Of a stretch of 64,000 bases of DNA, positions 9,296-19,632 are shown piece by piece (the stretch's first letter is position 1; each line of letters starts with the position of its first letter). The stretch comes from an uncultured Alphaproteobacteria bacterium (GTDB lineage: Bacteria > Pseudomonadota > Alphaproteobacteria > SP197), in NCBI GenBank assembly GCA_943787175.1, contig CALSLK010000004.1, positions 1 to 64,000 of the forward strand. Reading direction: 5' to 3'. The notes beneath the pieces were generated by a model. The model was not told the origin of the DNA. It ran no database searches and saw nothing but the letters and a program-made list of their open reading frames with translations. Both the position numbers and the translations under genes were made by a program.

Positions 9296-10322
9296 AGTTC
9301 CTCGATCAGGCGAGAATCTATCTCAAGAGCGGTGATGGTGGTGCGGGTTGCATCAGCTTCCGCAGGGTGAAGTATGTCGAATTTTGGTGGTCCCGATGGC
9401 GGCGACGGAGGGACGTGGCGGCGATATCATTCTTGAATGCGTGAACAATCTCAACACGCTAATCGACTACCGGTTCCAGCAGCACATCAAGGCTAAGAAC
9501 GGACGGCCCGGAGAAGGGCTCCCAACGCACAGGCGCAGGTGCCGATGACGTGATCGTGCCGATTCCGCCGGGCACACAGGTCCTTTGCCGAAGACCAGAT
9601 GACCATGCTTGCCGACCTCACCGTGCCTGGCCAGCGGATGACCCTGCTGAAAGGCGGCGACGGCGGGCGCGGCAACATGCGCTTCCAAAACTTCTACGAA
9701 CCGGGCGCCCCGCAGGGCCGATTCGGGCTGGCCGGGAGAAGAACGCTGGGTCTGGCTGCGGCTCAAGCTCATTGCCGATGTCGGCCTTGTCGGCCTGCCC
9801 AATGCCGGCAAATCCACCCTGCTTTCGAGCGTTTCCCACGCAAAACCAAAGATTGCCGATTATCCCTTCACCACACTGCACCCCAATCTGGGCGTGGTGG
9901 GTGTCGATGACGATGAGTTTGTCCATGGCCGACCTTCCCGGCATGATCGAAGGCGCGCATGAAAGGTGTTTGGCCTGGGCGACCGCTTCCTGGGCCATGC
10001 CGAACGTTGTGCGGCCCTGCTGCATCTTGTGGACGGTACCAGTGAGAACATCGCCGAGGACTATCAGACCATCTTCCGGGAGCTCGAAGCCTATGGCGGC
10101 GGCCTGACGGAAAAGCCGGTGGTTCTTGTCCTCAACAAGATCGATGCGCTAGACGATGAACTAAGGGCCGAAGCGCTGGAAACCCTGACCCAGGCTTCCG
10201 GCCTGCCGGTCATGCTCATGTCAGGCGCCTCCCATGAAGGAATCGAGCAGGTCAGCCGCAAGCTGATGGGATATGTCCGTGCCGTACGCGAGCAGCGGGC
10301 CGAGGCCGAGCGGGAAAAATGA
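9292..10322 (+). CDS. obgE: GTPase Obg/CgtA, several homopolymer insertions
   Basis: Obg is an essential GTPase in 50S maturation and stress signalling. The Gly-rich Obg fold begins [19 protein letters not shown] and continues [10 protein letters not shown] after removing a T near 9384 and a G near 9413. The GTPase domain shows [12 protein letters not shown] (P-loop), [10 protein letters not shown] (G3) and NKIDAL (G4). Other shifts are near 9517, 9582, 9740 and 9925-9965. It overlaps the VOC gene upstream and proB downstream, each by an ATGA, in the common alphaproteobacterial order rplU-rpmA-obgE-proB-proA. Confidence 0.93.
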
Positions 10323-11434
10323 CGTCCCGACTTGATCAGGCCCGGCGCATTGTCGTGAAGATTGGCTCTGCCCTCCTGGTTGAAGGTCAGCAGGGCCACC
10401 TGCGCCGCGCCTGGTTGAATGCACTGGCCGATGACCTTGCAGCGCTGCGACACGACGGTCATGAAGTCCTCATTGTCACCTCCGGAGCGATTGCCATTGG
10501 CAGGCGTCACCTGGGCCTTGCATCGGGGCCCCTGCGTCTTGAGGAAAGTCAGGCAGCCGCAGCATGCGGACAGATCCGCCTTGCCCATGCCTATCAGGAA
10601 GCGCTTGGCCGTCACGAAATCGGTGTTGCCCAGGTCCTGCTCACGCTCGACGACACAGAGGGGCGCCGTCGTTACCTCAATGCACTCTCCACGCTCAACA
10701 CCCTGTTGCGGCTGGGTGCTGTTCCCGTCGTCAACGAGAACGACACCGTGGCAACCGGTGAAATCCGCTTTGGCGACAACGACCGCCTTGCCGCGCGCGT
10801 GGCCATGATGGCCAGTGCCGATGCTCTGGTGCTGCTTTCAGACATCGATGGGCTCTATGACCAGGATCCGCGCAAGGCACCCGACGCAAAGCTGATCCCC
10901 GAAGTCACCGCCATCACACCTGAAATCATTGCCATGGGCGGCAAGGCACCGGCAGGAGATTCCTCTGGCGGCATGGAAACCAAACTGATCGCGGCACAGA
11001 TTGCGACGCGCGCAGGCTGCGACATGGTGATCGCCGATGGTCGAATCGAGCACCCCCTCCAGGCCATTCGCAATGGCAGTGCCTGTACCTGGTTCACCGC
11101 AGACGAAAACCCGGCAGGTGCGCGCAAACGCTGGATCGCCGGTTCCCTCAAAGCTGCTGGAACCCTGACCGTCGATGATGGCGCCCTGGCAGCACTCGAG
11201 CGTGGTCGCAGCCTGCTGCCAGCAGGCGTAACGGCAGTCGACGGCCGATTCGAACGTGGCGATGCGGTTCTGGTCAAGGGACCTGACGGTCAGGAGATCG
11301 GCCGCGGGCTGGTTGCCTATTCTTGTGATGACGCGCGGACCATTGCCGGGCACAAAAGCGGTGAAATCGAGGGTTTGCTGGGCTACCGTGGACGTGAAGA
11401 GTTGATCCACCGCGATGATCTGGTGATGTCATGA
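10319..11434 (+). CDS. proB: glutamate 5-kinase
   Basis: Catalyses ATP-dependent phosphorylation of glutamate, the first step of proline synthesis. 371 residues, normal for the two-domain form. The amino-acid-kinase domain starts [10 protein letters not shown] at residue 12 and includes VTSGAIAIG and [10 protein letters not shown]-terminal PUA domain covers about residues 280-360. The frame is uninterrupted. ATG 10319 overlaps the obgE stop and the proB stop overlaps the proA start, so the three genes form one translationally coupled unit. Confidence 0.97.
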   Translation: MTSRLDQARRIVVKIGSALLVEGQQGHLRRAWLNALADDLAALRHDGHEVLIVTSGAIAIGRRHLGLASGPLRLEESQAAAACGQIRLAHAYQEALGRHEIGVAQVLLTLDDTEGRRRYLNALSTLNTLLRLGAVPVVNENDTVATGEIRFGDNDRLAARVAMMASADALVLLSDIDGLYDQDPRKAPDAKLIPEVTAITPEIIAMGGKAPAGDSSGGMETKLIAAQIATRAGCDMVIADGRIEHPLQAIRNGSACTWFTADENPAGARKRWIAGSLKAAGTLTVDDGALAALERGRSLLPAGVTAVDGRFERGDAVLVKGPDGQEIGRGLVAYSCDDARTIAGHKSGEIEGLLGYRGREELIHRDDLVMS

Positions 11435-12726
11435 ACGCCGCCCTGGCACAGGAAACAACGCAGACTGACGATGTCGTGACCGTGATGGATTCGCTTGGAC
11501 GCCGCGCGCGACAAGCTGCAAGCGAACTCGTCCACGCCACAACAGACACCAAAAACGCCGCGTTGCTTGCCGCCGCCCAGGCACTGCGCGCCGGAACGGG
11601 CGACCTGATGGAAGCCAACGCGCGCGATCTGGAACGCGCGCGTGAAAAGGGCCTCTCCGGACCGATGCTCGACCGCCTGGCTCTCGACGACAAGCGAATC
11701 GAATCGATGGCATCCGGGCTTGAGGCCATTGCCCAGCTTGCCGACCCGGTGGGCGCCGAACAGGCGCGCTGGACAGTACCAAGCGGCCTCGATATCGCGC
11801 GCATCTGCGTTCCCCCTGGGCGTCATCGGCATCATCTATGAATCACGGCCCAACGTGACGGCAGATGCCGGTGCGTTGTGTCTGAAATCAGGCAATGCCG
11901 TCATCCTGCGTGGCGGATCAGAAAGCTTCCATTCTTCCCGCGCCGTCGTCGCCTGCATGCACAACGGGCTGGCACAGGCAGGCCTGCCGCTCGATGCCAT
12001 TCAGTTGGTGCCCACAACAGACCGGGCGGCGGTAGGCGAAATGCTGACCATGACACGCTGGATCGACATCCTTGTTCCCCGCGGTGGGGCATCGCTGGTT
12101 GAACGTGTTCAGAGAGAAAGCCGCGTGCCGGTCATCGCGCACCTGATGGGTCTTTGTCATGTCTTTGTTGACCATCAGGCTGACCCCATGATGGCCCGCG
12201 ATCTCGTCGTGAACGCCAAGCTGCGCAGGACCAGCATCTGCGGCGCGGCAGAAACCCTGCTGCTGGACCGCCGCCTGCCCGATGATACGACATCGATGAT
12301 CGTGACCGCCCTGATCGATGCGGGCTGCGAGGTGCGTGGCGACAAGGCCGTTCAGGCCCTTGTTGACCGTGTCATCCCAGCTGCCGACAACGATTGGGAC
12401 ACCGAACACCTCGATGCCGTCATCTCAGCACGCCTGGTCGATGACGTGGACGATGCCCTGGCCCATATCTGCCGCCATGGTTCCGACCACACCGACTGCA
12501 TTGTCACCGGCAATACGCCGGGACGGCCGAGCATTTCCTGGCCCGCACCCCCAGCGCCATTGCGATGTGGAATGCCTCCACCCAGTTCGCCGATGGCGGA
12601 GAGTTCGGCATGGGCGCGGAAATCGGCATTTCCACCAACCGTCTGCACGCGCGCGGGCCCGTGGGCGTCGAACAGCTCACGACCATGAAATACGTCGTGC
12701 GCGGCACCGGACAAACCAGGCCCTGA
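11431..12726 (+). CDS. proA: gamma-glutamyl phosphate reductase, three insertions
   Basis: Second step of proline synthesis: NADPH-dependent reduction of glutamyl 5-phosphate. An ALDH-superfamily protein of about 430 residues after correction. An extra C in GTTCCCCCTGG at about 11812 breaks [15 protein letters not shown]. Two extra Gs near 12521-12527 break TPDAEHFLA. The catalytic Cys region reads [13 protein letters not shown], and the C-terminus reads [18 protein letters not shown] to TGA 12724. It overlaps proB by ATGA. Confidence 0.95.
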
Positions 12727-12740
12727 CCGCCCATCTGCCG

Positions 12741-13368
12741 TTGCTGAACCACGCCGCCGGGCGCCGTATTGGCCTGCTGGGCGGTTCGTTCAATCCGGCC
12801 CATGACGGCCACCGGTTCATCAGCCGGCTTGCTCTCGAGCACCTGGGCCTCGACGAAGTCTGGTGGATGGTCGCGCCGCAGAACCCGCTCAAGCCCGTCG
12901 CCGGCATGGCCCCGTTCAGGGAGCGCCTCGACTGCGGCCCGCCGTTTTGCGAACGTCTTCGGCCATCGTCGTGACCGGTATCGAGCAGGAGCTCGGCACG
13001 CGCTACACCGCCGACACCATCAAACGCCTGCAGACCCGTGCGCCCGTCTGCCCGGTTTGTCTGGCTGATGGGGGCCGACAATCTCTCCACTGTGCACCGA
13101 CTGGCGTCACTGGCAGTCGATCTTCGAGCGGGTTCCGGTTGCGGTGTTTGACCGTTCTCCGTATTCTTTCTCCTGTCTGGCAAGCCGGGCTGCGGTCCGG
13201 TATCGCCGTCATCGACTACCCGCATGGCGGGCCAAGTCCCTGGCGGTTCAGGCGCCACCGGTCTGGACCTTTGTTCTGGGTCCCAGACACCCTGCTTCGG
13301 CTACGGCCATACGGCAGGGAGATCGGCGTTTCGGCTTCGCTGGACAAGACGACGGCACAACATCCTGA
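12741..13368 (+). CDS. nadD: nicotinate-nucleotide adenylyltransferase, frameshifted
   Basis: NadD adenylates nicotinate mononucleotide in NAD synthesis. The nucleotidyltransferase signature [16 protein letters not shown] is intact, followed by [13 protein letters not shown]. Later pieces ([16 protein letters not shown], then the MGADN region near 13068, and [13 protein letters not shown]) are spread over three frames with breaks near 12930, 12965, 13050 and 13165. The start is uncertain; a TTG at 12741, 15 nt after proA, is the first good candidate in frame. The stop at 13366 is followed directly by the rsfS ribosome-binding site. Confidence 0.85.
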
Positions 13369-13383
13369 TCAAGGAGGGGATCC

Positions 13384-13764
13384 ATTCCTCGTAAAACAGC
13401 CTCCAGGCAACATGCTCTGGACCTCGTCGCGCTCGTAACGAGTGCTTTGGAAGACGGCAAGGCAGACAACGTGGTCGATATCGACCTTGTCGGAAAAACC
13501 TCATTTGCGGACCGGATGGTCATTTGCAGCGGGCAGTCACACCGCCAGGTGCTGGCGCTTGCTGACCGCATGATCGACGTCCTGAAGGAAGCCGGGCAGA
13601 AGGCCATGGGCGTCGAAGGCCGTGACTCTGCCGAATGGGTGCTGGTCGATCTGGGTGACGTTATCGTCCACATCTTCCATGCCGAGACCCGCGATCTCTA
13701 CAATCTCGAAAAGATGTGGTCGATGCCCATGCCCCAATCCCAACCCATGGAAGCGCGGGCCTGA
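13384..13764 (+). CDS. rsfS: ribosomal silencing factor RsfS, apparently with an ATT start
   Basis: RsfS (Iojap/DUF143) binds L14 on the 50S subunit and blocks subunit joining. The core reads KADNVVDIDLVGKTSFADRM and HIFHAETRDLYNLEKMW, at normal length. The conserved first helix (ALDLVALVTSALEDGKAD) extends upstream of the first ATG/GTG/TTG codon (TTG 13447). The frame opens at an ATT at 13384 placed 6 nt after a strong AAGGAGG, giving IPRKTASRQ as the N-terminus and 126 residues. ATT initiation is an inference; a base error in an ATG is the alternative. Confidence 0.88.
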   Translation: MPRKTASRQHALDLVALVTSALEDGKADNVVDIDLVGKTSFADRMVICSGQSHRQVLALADRMIDVLKEAGQKAMGVEGRDSAEWVLVDLGDVIVHIFHAETRDLYNLEKMWSMPMPQSQPMEARA

Positions 13765-13780
13765 TTTCCAGGATGCATCC

Positions 13781-14230
13781 ATGCGCCTGACGATCGCCGC
13801 AGTGGGCCGTGCACGCGAAGGCCCCATGCGTGCCCTTTATGACGACTACATCGCCCGGATTCCCTGGCAGGTCACCCTGCGCGAGATTGCCGAAGTTGAC
13901 GGCCCGCAACGCAGTGAGCGTGAAGCTGAGAAACTGCTTGCCGCGATTCCTGATGGCGCCGCTGTCGTTGCGCTCGATGAAACCGGCAAGACCATGGACA
14001 GCCGAAAAATCGCAGCCTGGATCGGACGCCAGCGCGACGAAGGCAGCAGAGACCTGGCGATCGTGATCGGTGGCGCAGACGGGCTCACAGGCACAATCCG
14101 CAAACGCGCCGATCTCATCCTTTCGTTCGGTGCCATGACGTGGCCCCACATGATGGTGCGCGCCATGCTTGCCGAACAGCTCTACCGTGCCCACACCATC
14201 CTGACCGGGCATCCCTACCACAGGGGCTGA
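13781..14230 (+). CDS. rlmH: 23S rRNA pseudouridine-1915 N3-methyltransferase
   Basis: RlmH (SPOUT family) methylates pseudouridine 1915 in helix 69 of 23S rRNA. 149 residues, close to the usual 155. Motifs are MRLTIAAVGRAREGP at the start, the SAM-binding knot IGGADGL near residue 103 and the C-terminal LAEQLYRAHTILTGHPYH. It is 16 nt after rsfS, the usual nadD-rsfS-rlmH order. Confidence 0.96.
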   Translation: MRLTIAAVGRAREGPMRALYDDYIARIPWQVTLREIAEVDGPQRSEREAEKLLAAIPDGAAVVALDETGKTMDSRKIAAWIGRQRDEGSRDLAIVIGGADGLTGTIRKRADLILSFGAMTWPHMMVRAMLAEQLYRAHTILTGHPYHRG

Positions 14231-14319
14231 GCGATCTGTTGCCTTGCCCGGAACCAGCCGTTAGAGCGGATCAAGCGTGATATGCTCTTTACCGAACCAG
14301 ACCACACAACGAGTTTTCC

Positions 14320-15855
14320 ATGACCTCTGCAACAAAACCCGGCCCCCTCGTGCTCTGCATTCTGGACGGCTGGGGTTTGGCGGCTGCAGGGCCCGACAAT
14401 GCGATTCTGTCGGCCAAAACACCGGTTTGGCGCCAGATGCTCGAAACCTGTGCTGTCACCTCACTCGACACATCAGGTGAAGCCGTCGGCCTGCCCTGTG
14501 GCCAGATGGGCAATTCCGAAGTCGGGCATCTCACCATGGGTGCCGGACGCATCATGGTGCAGGACCTGCCGCGCATCGATCAGGCCATAGGCGATGGCAC
14601 CATCGCTGATAAAGCCGCCCTGACCGATCTCATCACGGCCCTGAAAGCCAGTGGCGGGCGTTGCCACATGATGGGTCTGCTTTCGCCCGGCGGTGTGCAC
14701 AGCCATCAACGCCACATGGCCGCACTTGCCAACATCCTGGCAAAGCAGGGCATCACCGTTCTGGTCCATGCTTTCCTGGACGGGCGCGACACGCCACCCT
14801 CAAGCGCGCGCGACTACCTGCAGACGTTCCTGAACGAAGCACCCGATGCGACCATCGCAACAGTAAGTGGCCGTTACTATGCGATGGATCGCGACAACCG
14901 CTGGGAACGCGTGGAAAAGGCAGTCAGCGCCATGGTTGGGGCAAACGGCGCCGCCAGCGAGACTGCCGATGACGCCATTGCCCGGGCCTATGCCGACAAC
15001 ATCACCGACGAATTCGTCGAACCCGCACCCATCGGTGACTATGACGGCATGCAGCCTGGCGACGGTCTGCTCATGGCAAACTTCCGTGCCGACCGTGCAC
15101 GTCAGCTCCTGACCGCCCTGCTCGACCCGGCCTTCGACAGCTATGTCATGGACCAGAAGCCGGAATTTGCCGGAGTTGCTGGCATGGTCTCCTATTCCAA
15201 CGCTCTGGACCCGTTCCTGCCTGCGTTGTTCCAACCCCAGAACATGACCAAGAGCTTGGGCAGCCTGGTTTCACAGGCCGGCCTGACGCAGCTGCGTATC
15301 GCTGAGACCGAGAAATACGCCCATGTGACCTATTTCTTTAACGGCGGCGAAGAAAAGGTCTTCGAGGGCGAAGATCGTATTCTTGTGCCTTCTCCCAAGG
15401 TCGCGACTTATGACCTGAAACCGGAAATGTCCGCCCAGGAAGTAACCGACAAGCTGGTCGCAGCAATTCGAAGCCGCAGCTTCGACGTCGTCATCTGCAA
15501 CTTCGCCAATCCAGACATGGTCGGTCACACCGGAATCTTTGAAGCAGCGTTAAAGGCAGTCGAGACCGTCGATGCTTGCCTGGGCCAAATTGCCGACGCC
15601 GTCACAGATGCAGGCGGCCACATGGTCGTTACGGCTGATCACGGCAACATCGAATCCATGCGAGACCCCAAAACCGGCGGTGTGCATACCGCACATACTA
15701 CCAACCCGGTGCCGCTCGTCATCGTCAATGCCGCACAGGGCCTGCACCTTGAACATGGTGGACTTGCCGACCTCGCTCCAACCCTGCTCGACCTGCTGAA
15801 ACTGCCGCAGCCTGCAGAAATGACTGGCCACTCCCTGATCCGGCATTCCCGCTGA
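14320..15855 (+). CDS. gpmI: cofactor-independent phosphoglycerate mutase
   Basis: Interconverts 3- and 2-phosphoglycerate in glycolysis and gluconeogenesis using two Mn2+. 511 residues, normal length, with an unbroken frame. The metal-binding DGWG is at about residues 16-19, the phosphoserine nucleophile is Ser66 in GNSEVGH, and later ligands are seen in TADHGNIE and HTAHTTNPVP. The stop is 1 nt before the envC start, so these genes are likely co-transcribed. Confidence 0.97.
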   Translation: MTSATKPGPLVLCILDGWGLAAAGPDNAILSAKTPVWRQMLETCAVTSLDTSGEAVGLPCGQMGNSEVGHLTMGAGRIMVQDLPRIDQAIGDGTIADKAALTDLITALKASGGRCHMMGLLSPGGVHSHQRHMAALANILAKQGITVLVHAFLDGRDTPPSSARDYLQTFLNEAPDATIATVSGRYYAMDRDNRWERVEKAVSAMVGANGAASETADDAIARAYADNITDEFVEPAPIGDYDGMQPGDGLLMANFRADRARQLLTALLDPAFDSYVMDQKPEFAGVAGMVSYSNALDPFLPALFQPQNMTKSLGSLVSQAGLTQLRIAETEKYAHVTYFFNGGEEKVFEGEDRILVPSPKVATYDLKPEMSAQEVTDKLVAAIRSRSFDVVICNFANPDMVGHTGIFEAALKAVETVDACLGQIADAVTDAGGHMVVTADHGNIESMRDPKTGGVHTAHTTNPVPLVIVNAAQGLHLEHGGLADLAPTLLDLLKLPQPAEMTGHSLIRHSR

Positions 15856-15856
15856 C

Positions 15857-17050
15857 ATGGTCCTGCGTGGCACATTCCTTGGCTTGACGCTGGCGGCTCT
15901 GCTGGCCGCTACAACCGCCGTATCGGGCGATGACGAGAATTCCGAGCGGCTGGATGCTCTCGAAACAGAGTTGCGGGAGACCGCTGACGCCCGCAACTCA
16001 CTTGGCGCGGAAGCTGCCGCCATTGCTGACGAACTGGACCTGTTGCGCGCACGTATGCTGGCAAGTGAGCAGGAAATTCGTGACCTTGAAGACGGTCTTG
16101 AGGAAAGCTCCGAAACACTGATCGTCCTCCGGGAAGAACTTGCCGCGCAGGAGCTGGCGTTTGCCCAACAGCGCGAGCAATTGGGCGACGTTCTGGCCTC
16201 TCTGCAACGCATTGCGCGCCAGCCTGCCGAAATGCTGATCGCCATGCCGACTTCACCGACCGATACCCACCGCACCGCCATGCTGCTGGCCGCAATCACG
16301 CCGGAGCTCGACCGGCGCGCCGCCGAGCTGGAGCACACCATGCGCTCTCTCGCCGAACTGCATGACGGCATGGCCTATCAGGAGGCTCAGCGCCTGGCTG
16401 GCCTCTCAGCCATTCAAGAGGAACAGGCGTCGGCTGCCGAGACGGCTCTGCGCAAAAGTGAGCTTCTGGCCTCCATCCGGCGCGATGATGAAACACTTGC
16501 GCAACGTCAGGACAAACTGATGCGCGAGGCTGAATCCCTCAAGGAGCTGCTGGCAGGCCTGCAGAATGACGCCGATCACGCCTCAGAGGTCCGCGACACG
16601 GCCATGTCAGCGGCCATCGAAGCGCTCGCTGCGACCAGCTTCAGCGCCCAGAAAGGGTCGCTTCCGCTGCCCACTCAAGGCGAAATTGTGGTGAGTTTTC
16701 GGCAAGATACAGGCAATGGCGTGCTAAGCGACGGAATTGCGCTCAATACCCCGTCAGGTAGCCGACTTGTGACTCCTTATGATGGCCAAGTGGTCTATGC
16801 TGGCCCCTTCAGTGATTACGGGCACTTGTTGATCATTGATCACGGTGAAGGCTACCATACTGTGTTAGCTGGATTTGCGCGCGCCGACGTGGTGCTTGGC
16901 CAGTGGCTGCTGGCCGGCGAGCCTGTCGGCGTTATGGCGACCGAGGAATCGGGTGAACAACTTCTTTACGTCGAACTTCGGCGTAATGGTGATCCAATCA
17001 ATCCCATGCCGTGGATCGCGGCCAGGGACAACGAGGTGAGCGGCGGATGA
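15857..17050 (+). CDS. envC: EnvC-like murein hydrolase activator
   Basis: 397 residues: a signal peptide at about 1-24, a long coiled coil (about 28-255), and a C-terminal LytM/M23 domain (about 275-390). In active M23 peptidases the zinc site needs an HxGxD-type motif; here the equivalent reads LSDGIAL with no His, and the later site reads YHTVLAG. The domain is therefore probably non-catalytic, as in E. coli EnvC, which activates cell-division amidases. The ATGA overlap with ctpA and the gpmI-envC-ctpA-rppH order are common in alphaproteobacteria. Confidence 0.9.
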   Translation: MVLRGTFLGLTLAALLAATTAVSGDDENSERLDALETELRETADARNSLGAEAAAIADELDLLRARMLASEQEIRDLEDGLEESSETLIVLREELAAQELAFAQQREQLGDVLASLQRIARQPAEMLIAMPTSPTDTHRTAMLLAAITPELDRRAAELEHTMRSLAELHDGMAYQEAQRLAGLSAIQEEQASAAETALRKSELLASIRRDDETLAQRQDKLMREAESLKELLAGLQNDADHASEVRDTAMSAAIEALAATSFSAQKGSLPLPTQGEIVVSFRQDTGNGVLSDGIALNTPSGSRLVTPYDGQVVYAGPFSDYGHLLIIDHGEGYHTVLAGFARADVVLGQWLLAGEPVGVMATEESGEQLLYVELRRNGDPINPMPWIAARDNEVSGG

Positions 17051-18312
17051 AAAAAGCGTTCCTATTGACGGTTCTGGTTCTGGCTTTGATGTCGCCTGGC
17101 ACAGGCCAGGTCGATGCAGCCAGCAGTGAAACCTATCGCCAGCTCAACCTGTTCGGTGATGTCTTCGAGCGCGTCCGCGCGGAGTATGTCGAGGATGTCA
17201 CGGACGAGGAGCTGATCGAGGCCGCCATCCGCGGCATGCTGACCTCACTCGACCCTCATTCGAGCTATCTGAGCCCTGAAAATTTCGACGAGATGCAGGT
17301 GCAGACCCGCGGTGAGTTCGGCGGTCTGGGTATCGAAGTCACCATGGAAGAAGGCTTCGTCAAAGTCGTCTCCCCGATCGATGACACGCCCGCAGACCGC
17401 GCAGGCATCATGGCCGGCGACTACATCACCCATCTCGATGGCGAAGGCGTACTGGGCCTGACCCTTGGCGACGCGGTCGAGAAGATGCGCGGCCCGGTGA
17501 ATACCGACATCGTGCTGACCGTGGTGCGTGAAGGCGCCGATGAGCCGTTGGAAATCACCGTCACCCGCGACATCATCACCATCAAGTCGGTGCGCTGGAG
17601 TATTGAAGACAAGGTCGGTTACGTCCGCCTCTCTTCCTTCACCGAGAATTCCGAAGACGGCCTGATCGAAGCTCTTGAGGCCATGGATGCCGAACTGGGT
17701 GACGAGTTGCAGGGTATCGTTCTTGACCTGCGCAACAACCCAGGCGGCCTGCTGGACCAGGCAATTGCCGTGTCGGATGTCTTCCTGGACAAGGGCGAGA
17801 TCGTCTCGACCCGCGGCCGTCGCGAAGACAGCACACAACGCTTCAATGCGCGTCCCGGCGATCTGGCCCACGGCCTGCCCGTCGTGGTGCTGATCAACAG
17901 TGGATCGGCTTCGGCCTCCGAGATTGTTGCAGGCGCCCTGCAGGATCATCAGCGCGCGATCATCATGGGCACGCAGTCCTTCGGCAAGGGTTCGGTCCAG
18001 ACCATCATTCCCCTGCCTGGCCATGGCGCCATGCGCCTGACCACGGCGCGTTACTACACGCCGTCAGGCGTCTCGATCCAGGCGACCGGTATTTCGCCTG
18101 ACATCATTGTTGAAGCTGCGCTGATCGAGGCTGAAGACGAAGATGCCATGACAAGCGAAGCCGACCTGCGCAACAGCCTGGGCGGCGACGAGCACGAGGA
18201 ATCAGAAGCGACCCGCAGCGAAGAAGCCCTGGCTGATTACCAGCTGGGTCGCGCTCTGGATCTGCTGCAGGGCCTTGCCCTGATCAGCGCCATGGCACCT
18301 TCCGACGGCTGA
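17047..18312 (+). CDS. ctpA: S41 C-terminal processing protease
   Basis: Periplasmic serine protease of the CtpA/Prc family, 421 residues. The ATG at 17047 overlaps the envC stop and starts a signal peptide (MKKAFLLTVLVLAL). A PDZ domain lies at about residues 85-165 (GGLGIEV). The catalytic Ser is in SGSASASEIVAGA, about residue 288, and the Lys in GTQSFGKGS, about residue 313, forming the Ser-Lys dyad. The acidic tail after about residue 365 is low-complexity. It probably trims envelope proteins or cell-wall enzymes together with EnvC. Confidence 0.95.
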   Translation: MKKAFLLTVLVLALMSPGTGQVDAASSETYRQLNLFGDVFERVRAEYVEDVTDEELIEAAIRGMLTSLDPHSSYLSPENFDEMQVQTRGEFGGLGIEVTMEEGFVKVVSPIDDTPADRAGIMAGDYITHLDGEGVLGLTLGDAVEKMRGPVNTDIVLTVVREGADEPLEITVTRDIITIKSVRWSIEDKVGYVRLSSFTENSEDGLIEALEAMDAELGDELQGIVLDLRNNPGGLLDQAIAVSDVFLDKGEIVSTRGRREDSTQRFNARPGDLAHGLPVVVLINSGSASASEIVAGALQDHQRAIIMGTQSFGKGSVQTIIPLPGHGAMRLTTARYYTPSGVSIQATGISPDIIVEAALIEAEDEDAMTSEADLRNSLGGDEHEESEATRSEEALADYQLGRALDLLQGLALISAMAPSDG

Positions 18313-18343
18313 TCTGACCAAAGCCAGCCACCAGACCGGATCC

Positions 18344-18811
18344 ATGCCGACGCAGCTTCCCTATCGGGACTGCGTCGGCATTGTTCTTTTGAACACCGAT
18401 GGTCTGATCCTCGCCGGTGAGCGCCTTGGTTTACCCGGTTCCTGGCAGATGCCGCAGGGCGGAATCGACAAGGGCGAGACACCACGCGATGCCGCCCTGC
18501 GCGAACTGGAAGAAGAGACCGGCACTGCCAAAGCTCGGATCATCAAGCAGACCACGGAATGGCTTACCTATGACTTGCCGCCAGAGTTGCTCGGCAAGGC
18601 CTGGAAAGGCCGCTACCGGGGCCAGCGCCAGTTGTGGTTTGCCATGGCCTTTGATGGATCAGACGACGAAATCGATATTCACGGTGTCGACCATCCTGAA
18701 TTTGCGTCCTGGAAATGGATGTCAGCCGCCGACATCCTGAAGGCCATTGTTCCGTTCAAACGGGACGTCTACTCAGAGGTGTTCGAAGCGTTTGCGGACC
18801 TTACGGCCTAG
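18344..18811 (+). CDS. rppH: RNA pyrophosphohydrolase (Nudix)
   Basis: Removes pyrophosphate from 5'-triphosphate RNA ends to start mRNA decay. 155 residues, the normal size. The Nudix box reads GGIDKGETPRDAALRELEEE at about residues 38-57, followed by LTYDLPPEL and KYRGQ-type features (GRYRGQRQLWF) typical of RppH. It is last in the gpmI-envC-ctpA-rppH run. Its stop codon overlaps the stop of the convergent ferritin-like gene. Confidence 0.95.
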   Translation: MPTQLPYRDCVGIVLLNTDGLILAGERLGLPGSWQMPQGGIDKGETPRDAALRELEEETGTAKARIIKQTTEWLTYDLPPELLGKAWKGRYRGQRQLWFAMAFDGSDDEIDIHGVDHPEFASWKWMSAADILKAIVPFKRDVYSEVFEAFADLTA

Positions 18812-19632
18812 AACGCGGGAGCCTGCTTGACCATGCGGCCGCGGCGCCAGTCGAACAGACGCCAGACAACGCGCCCGAACCAACCACCCATGCGGCTTTG
18901 AGGTTTGAGACCCACAGCCTTCATGGTCATGTTGGTCGCAAGCTTGATGTGACCGGGCTGATAGCGGGTCAGCGCCTTGCTGCCATGCGCTGCCGAGCAG
19001 GCCTTGCGGTCATAGGGACCGGGAATCTCGTTGGCCGCATAATAGGCAAAGGCAAGCTCGTCATCTTCACCTTCGGCCATACGTCCTAGAGCGACCTTGA
19101 TGCGTGCAACCATGTTGAGACTTTCATCAGCCTCATAACGCTTCATGTGTTCATAGAAGAGTTTGTAGTGACGGAACTCGTCTGCCGCGATCAGTTTGCA
19201 GATCTGCTTCAGGGTAGGCTCATCGATCGAATCAGCCAGTGCGGAATAATAGGATGAGGTTCCCACCTCAACGATGCAGCGCGCGATCAGTTCGGCACAG
19301 CGCGAGCCGCGCACGGATGCCGAGGCCGCCATGTCGACCTGCTGGTAGCCATCGTTGAACCGCTGGCGCGAGGCCTCGAAATCCCAGGCGGGATCAGCCA
19401 TGTTTGCCCAGCGCGCCAGGGCAACGCCGTGCTGGACCTCTTCGGTTGCCCATTGATGCGCAGCGGCAACAAAGACCTCATCACCGTCGAAGACGTTGGC
19501 AAGGTATTGCCCGTAAATATCGCCATTGTGCTCCACCAGGGAAGCAGCTTTGATGAGACGCAACGTATCCTGATCAACCTTTGACGAATCGAAGGCGTCC
19601 CAGCTCACGTCGTCCAGCGTCCAATGTCCCAT
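18808..19632 (-). CDS. ferritin-like diiron-fold protein
   Basis: 274 residues. The predicted four-helix bundle has two ExxH motifs (EEVQH at about residue 68 and DEFRH at about residue 153) and further helix Glu residues (ELIARCIVEVG), the layout of rubrerythrin-like or acyl-desaturase-like diiron proteins. ATG 19632 is chosen because an AAGGGTGAG site precedes it. The basic C-terminal segment (GWFGRVVWRLFDWRRGRM) could contact membrane or nucleic acid. The fold is well supported; the reaction is unknown. It is convergent with rppH, overlapping by 4 nt. Confidence 0.65.
   Translation of the reverse strand: MGHWTLDDVSWDAFDSSKVDQDTLRLIKAASLVEHNGDIYGQYLANVFDGDEVFVAAAHQWATEEVQHGVALARWANMADPAWDFEASRQRFNDGYQQVDMAASASVRGSRCAELIARCIVEVGTSSYYSALADSIDEPTLKQICKLIAADEFRHYKLFYEHMKRYEADESLNMVARIKVALGRMAEGEDDELAFAYYAANEIPGPYDRKACSAAHGSKALTRYQPGHIKLATNMTMKAVGLKPQSRMGGWFGRVVWRLFDWRRGRMVKQAPAF

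Noticed and set aside
8937-9335. A separate gene starting at 8937 in the VOC region
   Set aside because: Its N-terminal part continues the upstream VOC frame after an indel, and its tail leaves the VOC motifs, which continue in another frame.
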